Source of the DNA: Streptomyces collinus Tu 365
GTDB taxonomy: Bacteria > Actinomycetota > Actinomycetes > Streptomycetales > Streptomycetaceae
Direction: 5' to 3'
Length of the DNA stretch: 64,000 nt
Assembly: GCF_000444875.1 (NCBI RefSeq)
Contig: NC_021985.1
Coordinates: 5,600,170 to 5,664,169 of the forward strand
Every line of letters starts with the position of its first letter. The stretch's first letter is position 1. The notes beneath the pieces are model-generated. The model was not told the DNA's origin, searched no databases, and saw only the letters and a list, made by a program, of their open reading frames with translations. Below, in pieces: positions 17,313 to 24,829 of the stretch. The position numbers and the translations under genes were made by a program.

Positions 17313-17350
17313 CGCGGGGGCCGGTCCGGCCGAACGGACCGGCCCCCGCG
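17313..17350. terminator. Terminator after the wblC operon
   Basis: A perfect 16-bp stem (arm CGCGGGGGCCGGTCCG) with a 6-base loop between convergent genes. Confidence 0.8.
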
Positions 17351-17360
17351 GTGCGTTGTG

Positions 17361-17388
17361 CGGCGGCTCCCCGGCCGGGGAGCCGCCG
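17361..17388. terminator. Second hairpin between the convergent units
   Basis: Twelve-base arms CGGCGGCTCCCC/GGGGAGCCGCCG with a 4-base loop, just downstream of the ABC1 kinase stop on the minus strand. Confidence 0.65.
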
Positions 17389-17409
17389 GCGGGGTGACGC
17401 GTCGGGGGA

Positions 17410-18807
17410 TCACGCCTCCGCGGCCTGCTCCTCCTCGCCCGGCTCGCCGTCCTCCGACCCGAGGCCCGGCTCGTCCTCGGCGGCGAAGCCGGGCAGCCAG
17501 TCCTCGAGCTCGTCGCGCAGCCGCACCGTGGCCCCGAGCTGGCACAGCACGCCGATGGTGCTGAGCGTCACCCGGTGTATCAGCAGGTAGGCCGGCGGCA
17601 GGTTGAGCCGCTTGCCCAGCTGGTACGCGGGGGAGCGGGGGTCGGCGACACGGGCGGCCTGGCCGCGCATCCACGAGCGGGTGAAGGTGAACGACTCGAC
17701 CCGGGCCGGCTCGATGATCGGCAGCAGGTAGTCGAGGACGGCGTCCGGGTCCAGCTCTATGGACTCCTTGACGAAGCCCTCCTCGCACAACAGCTCGTAG
17801 ACCGTCTCCGCCTCGCCGTCCAGGGTCATCCGCAGGGAGATGCCGATCGGTGCGGGCAGCCCGCCCGGGAGCCGGTCGACCGTGCCGAAGTCCAGGACGC
17901 CCAGCCGCCAGTCGCCCTCGTCCTCCGGGTCGCCCGGCAGCAGCCGGAAGTTGCCCGGGTGCGGGTCGGCGTGCAGCAGGCCGGTGCGCGCCGGCCCCGA
18001 GAAGAGGAAGCGGGCCAGCAGCTGTCCGGCGCGGTCGCGCTGCTCCTGGGTGCCGTCGGTGATGATCTCGGAGAGCGGGATGCCGTCGATCCACTCCGTG
18101 ACCAGGACCTGCTCGCACTGGTGCACCACGGCCGGGACCACGACGTCCGGGTCGTCGGCGAACTCCGCCGCGTGAGCGGCCTGGGCCTCGGCCTCCAGGG
18201 CGTAGTCCAGCTCCTCGGAGACGCGGTCCCGCATCTCCGCGATCAGCGGCTTGATGTCCATGCCCGGAATGAGCGGGCCCAGCAGCCGGGCGAAGCGGCT
18301 GAGCTGGCTCAGGTCGGACAGCAGCGCCTCGCCGGCGCCCGGGTACTGGACCTTGACGGCGACCTCGCGGCCGTCGTGCCACACGGCCCGGTGGACCTGG
18401 CCGATGGAGGCCGCGGCCGCCGGCTTGTCCTCGAACTCCTCGAAGAGGTCGCGCCAGTCCGCTCCCAGCCGTTCCTCCAGCACCGCGTGGACCGTGCGGG
18501 TCGGCATGGGGGGAGCCGCTTCCTGGAGCTTGGTCAGCGCCGCGCGGTAGGGACCGGCGACCTCCTCGGGCAGCGCCGACTCGAAGACGGACAGGGCCTG
18601 CCCGAACTTCATGGCGCCGCCCTTGAGCTCACCGAGCACCTTGAAGAGCTGCTCCGCCGTGCGCTGTTGCAGCTCCCGGCCGACGATCTCCGCGGACTCG
18701 CCCACGATCCGCTTGCCCAGCCCCCAGGTGGCCCGGCCGGCGAAGCCGAGCGGGAGCGCGGCGAGCTTGGCGGTCCGGGTGACCGCCTTCCGGGGAAGAT
18801 CAGACAT
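17410..18807 (-). CDS. ABC1/UbiB-family atypical kinase
   Basis: 465 aa. Family hallmarks are all present: the KFGQ motif (GGAMKFGQALS), the alanine-rich loop AAAASIGQVHRA, VAVKVQYPG with the ATP-site lysine, HADPHPGN and the metal-binding LDFGT. UbiB-like kinases act in isoprenoid/quinone lipid metabolism; the mycobacterial counterpart beside whiB7 (Rv3197) has been linked to macrolide resistance. The ATG at 18807 has a GGAGGG site. The upstream gene's stop overlaps this start by 8 bases, indicating coupled translation. Confidence 0.9.
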   Translation of the reverse strand: MSDLPRKAVTRTAKLAALPLGFAGRATWGLGKRIVGESAEIVGRELQQRTAEQLFKVLGELKGGAMKFGQALSVFESALPEEVAGPYRAALTKLQEAAPPMPTRTVHAVLEERLGADWRDLFEEFEDKPAAAASIGQVHRAVWHDGREVAVKVQYPGAGEALLSDLSQLSRFARLLGPLIPGMDIKPLIAEMRDRVSEELDYALEAEAQAAHAAEFADDPDVVVPAVVHQCEQVLVTEWIDGIPLSEIITDGTQEQRDRAGQLLARFLFSGPARTGLLHADPHPGNFRLLPGDPEDEGDWRLGVLDFGTVDRLPGGLPAPIGISLRMTLDGEAETVYELLCEEGFVKESIELDPDAVLDYLLPIIEPARVESFTFTRSWMRGQAARVADPRSPAYQLGKRLNLPPAYLLIHRVTLSTIGVLCQLGATVRLRDELEDWLPGFAAEDEPGLGSEDGEPGEEEQAAEA

Positions 18808-20050
18808 GCGCCCTCCAAGTCCCTGTCGGCCGCGCCGCGCCTGTCTCGCGTGGTCGCTGGGTCCGCGGCCCTTGCACCGCCATTGTCGCGCGCGGTTCCC
18901 CGTTGCCGGAGGAGTGCTCCCCCCTGGCTGCCTCCGCCGCCCCGCACGCACATGCCGGATGGGGCCACACGGGACGGGAATGCCAGGTCAGGCCGGGCAG
19001 GGAGGCCTCCCAGCGGGTGCCCGTGCCGGACGGCGACTCGCCGTCCAGGAAGGCGAGGGCGTGCGCGGCGGCCAGTCCCGCGACGGTGGTGGCGAGCGCC
19101 ACGTCGCAGGCGCCGGTCCGGCGGGCCCTGCCGGACCGCCACTGGGCGACCAGGCGGGGCCAGACCGGGTCCCGGTCCGTGCGGCCCTGGTCGAGGCAGC
19201 CGGCGCAGGCCGTCTCGCCGGGCAGGACGAGGGGCCCGACGACGCCGGTCGCCTCCACGACGCCCGCGTACAGATGGGGGGTGCCGGAGGCCACGAGCGG
19301 TCCGGCGGAGAAGGGGTCCGGCGCGTGCACCGCGACGTCGTCCCGGGGAGCGAGGATCACGAGGGAGAGCCCGGGAGCCTCCGCGGAGGAGCGGGAGGAG
19401 CCGGGGGAGACCGGGGCGCCGGGGGACGGGGCGGTGCGGCTGCGGCGGGCGCGGCGGTCGGGGGCCGCGCGGCGGACCGCCGCCCGGGCCGCCTCGTCCC
19501 GGCGCTCGTGGAGCGCCTCGGCGGGCAGGCCGCCCGGGGTCACGTCCCACGGTTCGACGCGTCCCGTGTCGCGCACGTCGACCTCGCCGACGCCCGCGGC
19601 GGAGAGCACCGAGGCCAGCAGGGCGCCGACCCGTCCCGCGCCCCGGACCTGGACGCGCTGGGCGCGGCGGGCGGCGAGCCGGGCGAGCGCGTCGCCGGGG
19701 CCGGCGGTCGTCAGGGACAGCGTGGCGAGGTCGGGCCGCAGCCGGTCCAGGACGTCCGTCCGCTCCCGCAGCGCGTCCGCCGCCGGGCCGCCGCCGCGCG
19801 TGTCGTCGAGGAGACCGGCGTCGGCCAGCCGGTCGATCAGGGTGTCGACGTGGCCGTCCGGCAGGTCCATGCGCCGGCCCTCCTCGCGCAGCAGCGGAAG
19901 GCCGCGGGTGCCGTTGAGCAGGTCGAGGAAGCCGCCCGTGGCGGTGTCCACCGGGCCCAGGGTCAGCGCGTGCGCCGGAGTCATGCCGAACTGCACGGTG
20001 TCGAGATCACGCCAGCCGCGCCGCAGCGCGGGCTTCACCATCGGATGCAT
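18800..20050 (-). CDS. ThiF/E1-like protein with RRE-like N-terminus (Ocin-ThiF type)
   Basis: 416 aa from ATG 20050 (GGGGA 7 bases upstream; ATG 20071 or TTG 20092 are alternatives). The first ~100 residues resemble a PqqD/RRE peptide-binding fold (DTATGGFLDLLNGTRGLPLL ... VDTLIDRLADAGLL). An E1-type Rossmann domain follows (RGAGRVGALLASVLSAAGVG, then VDVRDTGRVEP). CAGC and CACG, far apart, could bind a structural zinc. Related proteins deliver precursor peptides to cyclodehydratases in azol(in)e peptide pathways, yet no YcaO or dehydrogenase gene is nearby. It is coupled to the ABC1 kinase by an 8-base overlap, the arrangement known from the whiB7 locus of mycobacteria (Rv3196). Function unknown. 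Confidence 0.75.
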   Translation of the reverse strand: MHPMVKPALRRGWRDLDTVQFGMTPAHALTLGPVDTATGGFLDLLNGTRGLPLLREEGRRMDLPDGHVDTLIDRLADAGLLDDTRGGGPAADALRERTDVLDRLRPDLATLSLTTAGPGDALARLAARRAQRVQVRGAGRVGALLASVLSAAGVGEVDVRDTGRVEPWDVTPGGLPAEALHERRDEAARAAVRRAAPDRRARRSRTAPSPGAPVSPGSSRSSAEAPGLSLVILAPRDDVAVHAPDPFSAGPLVASGTPHLYAGVVEATGVVGPLVLPGETACAGCLDQGRTDRDPVWPRLVAQWRSGRARRTGACDVALATTVAGLAAAHALAFLDGESPSGTGTRWEASLPGLTWHSRPVWPHPACACGAAEAARGEHSSGNGEPRATMAVQGPRTQRPRETGAARPTGTWRAHV

Positions 20051-20325
20051 GTCGGGGTCCCCGTTTGCCATGAATTGCACCAGTCGTGTCAAACGTCGGT
20101 CGAGTGGGAGATTGTTCCCTTGCCGGTGGAGTCGGTCGGGCTCCGCCGGTGGATGCCAGGATGCCGGGCCGCGGCGGGCGGTGCGGTGCGTTGTCCACAG
20201 GCAGGGGATGATCGTCGTACAAGCCGGCCGGGCCAGTCCGACATATCGGTCGTACTAATCAGACGTACGGTGGGGTCTCGGTATCGAACCGCCCCGGAGC
20301 CGGGACTTCTGCGCTGTGCAGCGGG

Positions 20326-20331
20326 TAACGT
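20326..20331 (+). promoter_or_regulatory. -10 box TAACGT, leaderless start of the DUF45 peptidase
   Basis: TAACGT ends 6 bases before the GTG at 20338 and no Shine-Dalgarno is present. Confidence 0.5.
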
Positions 20332-20337
20332 CGGGGC

Positions 20338-20934
20338 GTGCCCGCCGACCCCCTGCACCGCGCCGGAAAGCCACAGCGCAGCACGACGAGCCAGCCGCCG
20401 AGCGGCTCGGGGGCGAGCGCGATCGAGGTCCGCAGGAGTACCCGGCGCCGCCGTACCGTCTCCGCGTACCGCGAGGGCGATCGCACCGTCGTGCTGATCC
20501 CCGCCCGGATGTCCGAGGCGGAGGAGCAGCGCTGGGTGACCCTTATGCTCGACAAGCTCGCCGCCCAGGAGAGCAGACGGAAGCTGGGCGACGCCGAGCT
20601 GACCGAGCGGGCCGCGCGCCTGTCGGAGCAGTACTTCGGGGGCCGGGCCCGCCCCGCCTCGGTGCGCTGGGTCACCAACCAGAACACCCGCTGGGGCTCG
20701 TGCACGCCGGCCGAGGGCAGCATCCGGCTCTCGCACCGGCTGCAGGGCATGCCGGAGTACGTCGTCGACTACGTGCTCTGCCACGAGCTGGCGCACCTGC
20801 TGGTGCCCGGTCACGGACCCGGCTTCTGGCGGCTGCTGGAGTCCTACCCGCGCACCGAGCGGGCCCGCGGCTATCTGGAGGGAGTGGTGGCCGCCGACCG
20901 GCTGCCGCAGGTGCCCGGAGCCCGCGAGGAGTGA
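20338..20934 (+). CDS. YgjP-like (DUF45) zinc metallopeptidase
   Basis: 198 aa. The metal site HELAHLLVPGHGPGFW (HExxH plus downstream His) and the preceding NTRWGSCTPAEGSIRLSHRL are the DUF45/WSS1-like signature. The first ~30 residues are Ser/Pro/Arg-rich. It is probably cytoplasmic, with no signal peptide; substrate unknown. It is transcribed away from the ThiF gene. Confidence 0.88.
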   Translation: MPADPLHRAGKPQRSTTSQPPSGSGASAIEVRRSTRRRRTVSAYREGDRTVVLIPARMSEAEEQRWVTLMLDKLAAQESRRKLGDAELTERAARLSEQYFGGRARPASVRWVTNQNTRWGSCTPAEGSIRLSHRLQGMPEYVVDYVLCHELAHLLVPGHGPGFWRLLESYPRTERARGYLEGVVAADRLPQVPGAREE

Positions 20935-20969
20935 GTCGGGCGCCGTACGTCCGTCCCGGGACGCGGTTG

Positions 20970-21020
20970 TGTACCGGCTCTGTACCGGCCGCGTCCGATG
21001 TCGGGGTTTGCCGTTAGCCT
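20970..21020 (+). promoter_or_regulatory. Promoter region of the TerD-AIM24 operon with direct repeats
   Basis: TGTACCGGC occurs at 20970-20978 and 20981-20989 (11-bp period). A -10-like TAGCCT lies at 21015-21020. The repeats sit just upstream of the expected -35, an activator position. The leader to the ATG would be about 37 nt. Confidence 0.4.
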
Positions 21021-21063
21021 GGCGCGACGCACTCGCATTCGGGATGGGGGACGGTCGTAACGC

Positions 21064-22746
21064 ATGGCCAGGGAATTCCAACGCGGCCACAAGGCCAGGA
21101 TCAGTGACCTCACGGCGGGCACCGATCTGTACGTAGGCGTGCAGATCACCGCCCCCGGACTGACCTTCGACATCAGCTGCTTCGGTCTGGACGCCGACGA
21201 GCGTCTCTCCGACGACCGGTACTTCGTCTTCTTCAACCAGCCGAAGTCCCCGGAGGAATCCATCCAGCTGCTGGGCAGCCAGTCGGGCGACACGGAGTCG
21301 TTCCGGGTGACCCTGGACCGGATTCCCTCCCGGATCCGCAAGCTGTCCTTCACGGCGACCGTCGACGGCGCCGGGCAGATGTCCCAGGTGAACCCCGGTT
21401 ACCTGCGCATCGTGGCCGGTGGTGAGGAGGTCGCGCGCTACTCGTTCAACGGCTCGGAGTTCTCCACCGAGCGGGCCGTGATGCTCGGTGACCTGTACTT
21501 CAAGGACGTATGGCGGTTCGCCGCCGTCGGGCAGGGCTTCGACGGCGGTCTGGAGGCGCTGCTGAAGAACTTCGGCGGCGAGGTGCTGGAGGAGGAGGCG
21601 CCCGCCGTCCCGCAGCAGCCGCAGCCGCAGTCCGGCGCCGCACCCGGCTTCGCCCCGCCCGTCCAGACCGGCCGGCCGCCCGCGTTCGCCGCCCCGGCCG
21701 CCCCCGCGCCCGCCCCGGTTCCGCCGCCGGCCCCGGCCCCGGCCCCGCAGGGCTTCGCGCCGCCCGGCAGCACGCCGCCGCCGGCGCCCGCGCCGAACAT
21801 GCACGGGGCGCCGACGGTCATCGCCCCGCTGACCCCGCCGCCCGGCGGCACGGTTCCGCCGCCGGCCCCCGCCCCCGCGCCCTACGGCCAGCCGCCGCAG
21901 CAGCCGCCCTACGGCGGCCAGCCCGGCGCGCCGATGCCCCCGGGCTACGGACAGCAGCCGCCCTCGTATGGTGGCCAGCCGGGCGCGCCCATGCCGCCGG
22001 GCTACGGACAGCAGCCGCCCTACGGCCAAGTGCCCGGCCAGCAGACCACCCCCTACGGAGTGCCGCAGGGCGCCCCGCAGGGCGGCGCCGGGGTGTCGGC
22101 CGCGCTCCAGAAGTTCAAGGAGACGCCCACCGGGCAGCGCTGGACCCAGCAGAACAGCAAGCTGATCCGCGTCGACCTCGGCATCGGCGGACAGCCCGTA
22201 CTGGCCCGGCAGGGCAGCATGGTGCTCTACCAGGGCAAGGTCGACTTCAGCTACAAGGGCGCCGGTTTCGCCGGCCGGATCGTCGGCAACGCCACCGGCC
22301 AGGAGATGCAGCTCATGCGCTGCACCGGCCACGGCCAGGTGTTCCTCGCCGAGAACTCCACCCACCTCCACCCCGTCGAACTCCAGGGCGACGCGATCTG
22401 CGTCTCCGCGGAGAACGTCCTCGCCTTCGACGAGAGCCTGCAGTACGAGGTCCGCCGCATCGAGGGCCACGGCATCCCCGGTGGCGCGCTGTTCACCATG
22501 CAGTTCCAGGGCACCGGCACCATCGTCGTCAAGACGCACGGCACGCCCGTCGTGCTGCCGGTGACGCCCACGACGTTCGCCGACTGCAACGCCGTGGTCG
22601 CCTGGTCGGCCGCCTCCCAGGTGATCGTCTCCAGCCAGGTGCGGATGCGCCGCAACGCCTACCCGGGCGACACCGGGGAGAGCGTCAACCTCCAGTTCCG
22701 GGGCGCGCCCGGCAACTTCATCGTCGTCCAGCCGTACGAGGTCTAG
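21064..22746 (+). CDS. TerD-AIM24 fusion protein
   Basis: 560 aa. Residues 1 to about 175 are a TerD domain (tellurium/stress-response, Ca-binding family: ITAPGLTFDISCFGLDADER, FVFFNQPKSPE, DLYFKDVWRFAAVGQGF). A Pro/Ala/Gln/Gly linker with repeats such as GAPMPPGYGQQPP follows to about residue 345, then an AIM24 (TIGR00266-like) beta-helix domain with repeated GxGxxFL-type turns (CTGHGQVFLAENSTHLHPV). GGGGGA lies before the ATG. It is the first of three AIM24 genes spaced 11 and 17 bases apart, surely one operon. No signal peptide. The job is unknown; TerD and AIM24 proteins have been tied to membrane or stress complexes. Confidence 0.85.
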   Translation: MAREFQRGHKARISDLTAGTDLYVGVQITAPGLTFDISCFGLDADERLSDDRYFVFFNQPKSPEESIQLLGSQSGDTESFRVTLDRIPSRIRKLSFTATVDGAGQMSQVNPGYLRIVAGGEEVARYSFNGSEFSTERAVMLGDLYFKDVWRFAAVGQGFDGGLEALLKNFGGEVLEEEAPAVPQQPQPQSGAAPGFAPPVQTGRPPAFAAPAAPAPAPVPPPAPAPAPQGFAPPGSTPPPAPAPNMHGAPTVIAPLTPPPGGTVPPPAPAPAPYGQPPQQPPYGGQPGAPMPPGYGQQPPSYGGQPGAPMPPGYGQQPPYGQVPGQQTTPYGVPQGAPQGGAGVSAALQKFKETPTGQRWTQQNSKLIRVDLGIGGQPVLARQGSMVLYQGKVDFSYKGAGFAGRIVGNATGQEMQLMRCTGHGQVFLAENSTHLHPVELQGDAICVSAENVLAFDESLQYEVRRIEGHGIPGGALFTMQFQGTGTIVVKTHGTPVVLPVTPTTFADCNAVVAWSAASQVIVSSQVRMRRNAYPGDTGESVNLQFRGAPGNFIVVQPYEV

Positions 22747-22757
22747 GGGAGCCCGTC

Positions 22758-23438
22758 ATGAACCAGCCGCTCGCGGGCTACGCCCCCGCACCCGTCACGG
22801 CCCGCATGGACAACCACGGCAACCACATGCTGAAGGTCGCCATGCAGACCGGGAACGACCTCCTCGCGCGCGTGGGGTCGATGGTCGCCTACGAAGGCTT
22901 CATCCAGTACGAGCCCAACCCGCCCGCCGTCCGCCAGATCGCCCGCGACTGGATCACCGGCGAGGGTGCCCCGCTGATGAAGTGCAGCGGCGACGGACTG
23001 CTCTACCTCGCCGACTACGGCGCCGACGTCGTGGTGATCAACCTCAACGGCGACGGCATCTCCGTCAACGCCACCAACCTGCTCGCCTTCGACGCCCACC
23101 TCACCTGGGGGGTGGAACGCGTCAAGGGGCTCGCCAAGTTCGCCGGGCAGGGCCTGTGGAACACGAAGATCTCCGGGCAGGGCTGGGTCGCGCTGACCTC
23201 CCGGGGCAAGCCGATCGTCGTCGACTGCGGCGGCGGCGAGGACGAGACGTACGTCGACCCCGACGCGCTCGTCGCCTGGTCCCCGAACCTGAAGGTGAAG
23301 GGCAAGCGCAGCTTCAAGGCGCAGTCGCTGATCGGCCGGGGCAGCGGTGAGGCCTACCAGATGGCCTTCTCCGGCCAGGGCATCGTCGTCGTCCAGCCCA
23401 GCGAGGACAGCACCGACCGCCTTCGGTTCCGGGGCTGA
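22758..23438 (+). CDS. AIM24-family protein (second of three)
   Basis: 226 aa, AIM24 domain only (LLARVGSMVAYEGFIQYEP, CSGDGLLYLADYGADVVVI, FSGQGIVVVQPSE). AGGGGAG precedes the ATG, 11 bases after the TerD-AIM24 stop. It is clearly paralogous to its neighbours, and the three may form a hetero-oligomer (inference from tandem order). Confidence 0.85.
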   Translation: MNQPLAGYAPAPVTARMDNHGNHMLKVAMQTGNDLLARVGSMVAYEGFIQYEPNPPAVRQIARDWITGEGAPLMKCSGDGLLYLADYGADVVVINLNGDGISVNATNLLAFDAHLTWGVERVKGLAKFAGQGLWNTKISGQGWVALTSRGKPIVVDCGGGEDETYVDPDALVAWSPNLKVKGKRSFKAQSLIGRGSGEAYQMAFSGQGIVVVQPSEDSTDRLRFRG

Positions 23439-23455
23439 GGGGGAGTCAGAACACC

Positions 23456-24211
23456 ATGCAGAGCCCGCTTTTCGCCCACAACGACTCGCAGAACCAGGAC
23501 CGCTGGAGCCTGCAGAACAAGCAGATGCTCCGCGTCACCCTGGAGGGTCACGACGACGTCCTCGCCCGCAAGGGCACCATGGTCGCCTACCAGGGACTCG
23601 TCGAGTTCGACGCCGAGTACCGCTCGAACGGCCAGGCACGCGCGCGTGCGCGCACCGGCGAGGGCCTGGACCTGATGCGCTGCCATGGGCAGGGCACCGT
23701 CCTCCTCGCCAACCTCGCCCAGTACGTGCACGTCATGGACGTCGAGCAGGACGGCCTGACGGTGGACAGCAGCTACGTCCTCGCCATGGACTCCTCGCTG
23801 CACCACGAGGTCATCGCCGTCGACAGCCTCTACGGCATCTCGGGGTCCGGGAAGTACCAGCTCAACATCACCGGCCGCGGCAAGGTGGCCCTGATGACCT
23901 CGGGCGCACCGCTGCTGATGCAGGTCACGCCCGACAAGTACGTCAACTGCGACGCGGACGCGATCGTCGCCTGGTCCACCGGCCTGCGGGTGCAGATGCA
24001 GGCCCAGACGCACTCCTCGGGTGTGTGGCGGCGGCGCGGCAGCACCGGTGAGGGCTGGGAGCTGAGCTTCATGGGCTCCGGGTTCGCGCTGGTGCAGCCC
24101 AGCGAGCTGCTGCCGCCGCAGAACGCCGAGATCGGCCAGGGCATCGCCGCGCAGTTCGGCATGGGCCAGCACGGCGCGCGTGGCCAGAACCAGGGCAACG
24201 TCTGGAGCTGA
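23456..24211 (+). CDS. AIM24-family protein (third of three)
   Basis: 251 aa AIM24 protein (VLARKGTMVAYQGLVEFD, CHGQGTVLLANLAQYVHV, SGFALVQPSELLPP) with a Gln/Gly-rich tail. GAGGGGGAG lies about 12 bases before the ATG. It is the last gene of the trio and is followed by a strong hairpin. Confidence 0.85.
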   Translation: MQSPLFAHNDSQNQDRWSLQNKQMLRVTLEGHDDVLARKGTMVAYQGLVEFDAEYRSNGQARARARTGEGLDLMRCHGQGTVLLANLAQYVHVMDVEQDGLTVDSSYVLAMDSSLHHEVIAVDSLYGISGSGKYQLNITGRGKVALMTSGAPLLMQVTPDKYVNCDADAIVAWSTGLRVQMQAQTHSSGVWRRRGSTGEGWELSFMGSGFALVQPSELLPPQNAEIGQGIAAQFGMGQHGARGQNQGNVWS

Positions 24212-24240
24212 CCCGGCACCGGTCCGTCACCGGAGCGGCA

Positions 24241-24272
24241 CGAGGGGCGGCCGCCGTGGCGGCCGCCCCTCG
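24241..24272. terminator. Bidirectional terminator after the AIM24 operon
   Basis: A perfect inverted repeat with 15-base arms (CGAGGGGCGGCCGCC) and a minimal loop, between convergent genes. Confidence 0.8.
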
Positions 24273-24313
24273 TCGCCGAGCACCTCGGGCACCGCACGGT
24301 GCCCGGCCGCCGG

Positions 24314-24829
24314 TCAGAGCCTGGCGCGGGCCGCCTCCACCAGGCGCACGACGGACGCGTCGGCCACGCCGGCCACCTCGTCGTAGGCGAACCAGCGCAG
24401 GTCCAGCGACTCGTCGCTGATCGCCTCCACGGCACCGGACGGGGCGAGCGCCGCGTACTGGACGTCGAGATGCCAGGCGCAGGGCGTGTGGTGCCGGTCC
24501 AGGCGCACCGGGCCGCCGGGCAGCAGGGTCAGCCCCGCGACACCGGACTCCTCGGTCCCCTCGCGCAGCGCCGCGTCCGCGAGCGTGGCGTCGGACGGCT
24601 CGCAGTGGCCGCCCATCTGGAGCCACATCCGCAGCTTGCGGTGCAGGGTGAGCAGCACCCGGCCGCGCTCCGGGTCGATCACCAGTGCGCTCGCCGTGAC
24701 GTGCCCGTCCCCGCACGCCTTCCACATGCCGTCCGGATGCGCGTCGAGGTGGTCCAGGTAGACCTGCCGCAGCTCCTCCTGGTCCCCGTACCCCTTGAGC
24801 ACGAGGACCGCGTCGTCATGCAGGCTCAC
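24314..24829 (-). CDS. Nudix hydrolase
   Basis: 171 aa. A Nudix box is present in slightly degenerate form (GGHCEPSDATLADAALREGT followed by EESGV), with LRMWLQMGGHCEP typical of actinobacterial members. Substrate unknown. The GTG at 24829 overlaps the stop of the upstream metalloprotease-like gene by 4 bases (GTGA), so the two are translationally coupled. Longer in-frame starts lie inside that gene. Confidence 0.85.
   Translation of the reverse strand: MSLHDDAVLVLKGYGDQEELRQVYLDHLDAHPDGMWKACGDGHVTASALVIDPERGRVLLTLHRKLRMWLQMGGHCEPSDATLADAALREGTEESGVAGLTLLPGGPVRLDRHHTPCAWHLDVQYAALAPSGAVEAISDESLDLRWFAYDEVAGVADASVVRLVEAARARL

Noticed and set aside
17575..19917. 780-residue plus-strand frame
   Set aside because: Antisense to the ABC1 kinase and the ThiF-like gene, both with clear motifs.
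21850..22070. Repeats in the TerD-AIM24 linker as a CRISPR-like or satellite array
   Set aside because: They are in-frame codons for Pro/Gly/Gln linker units, with no uniform spacers.
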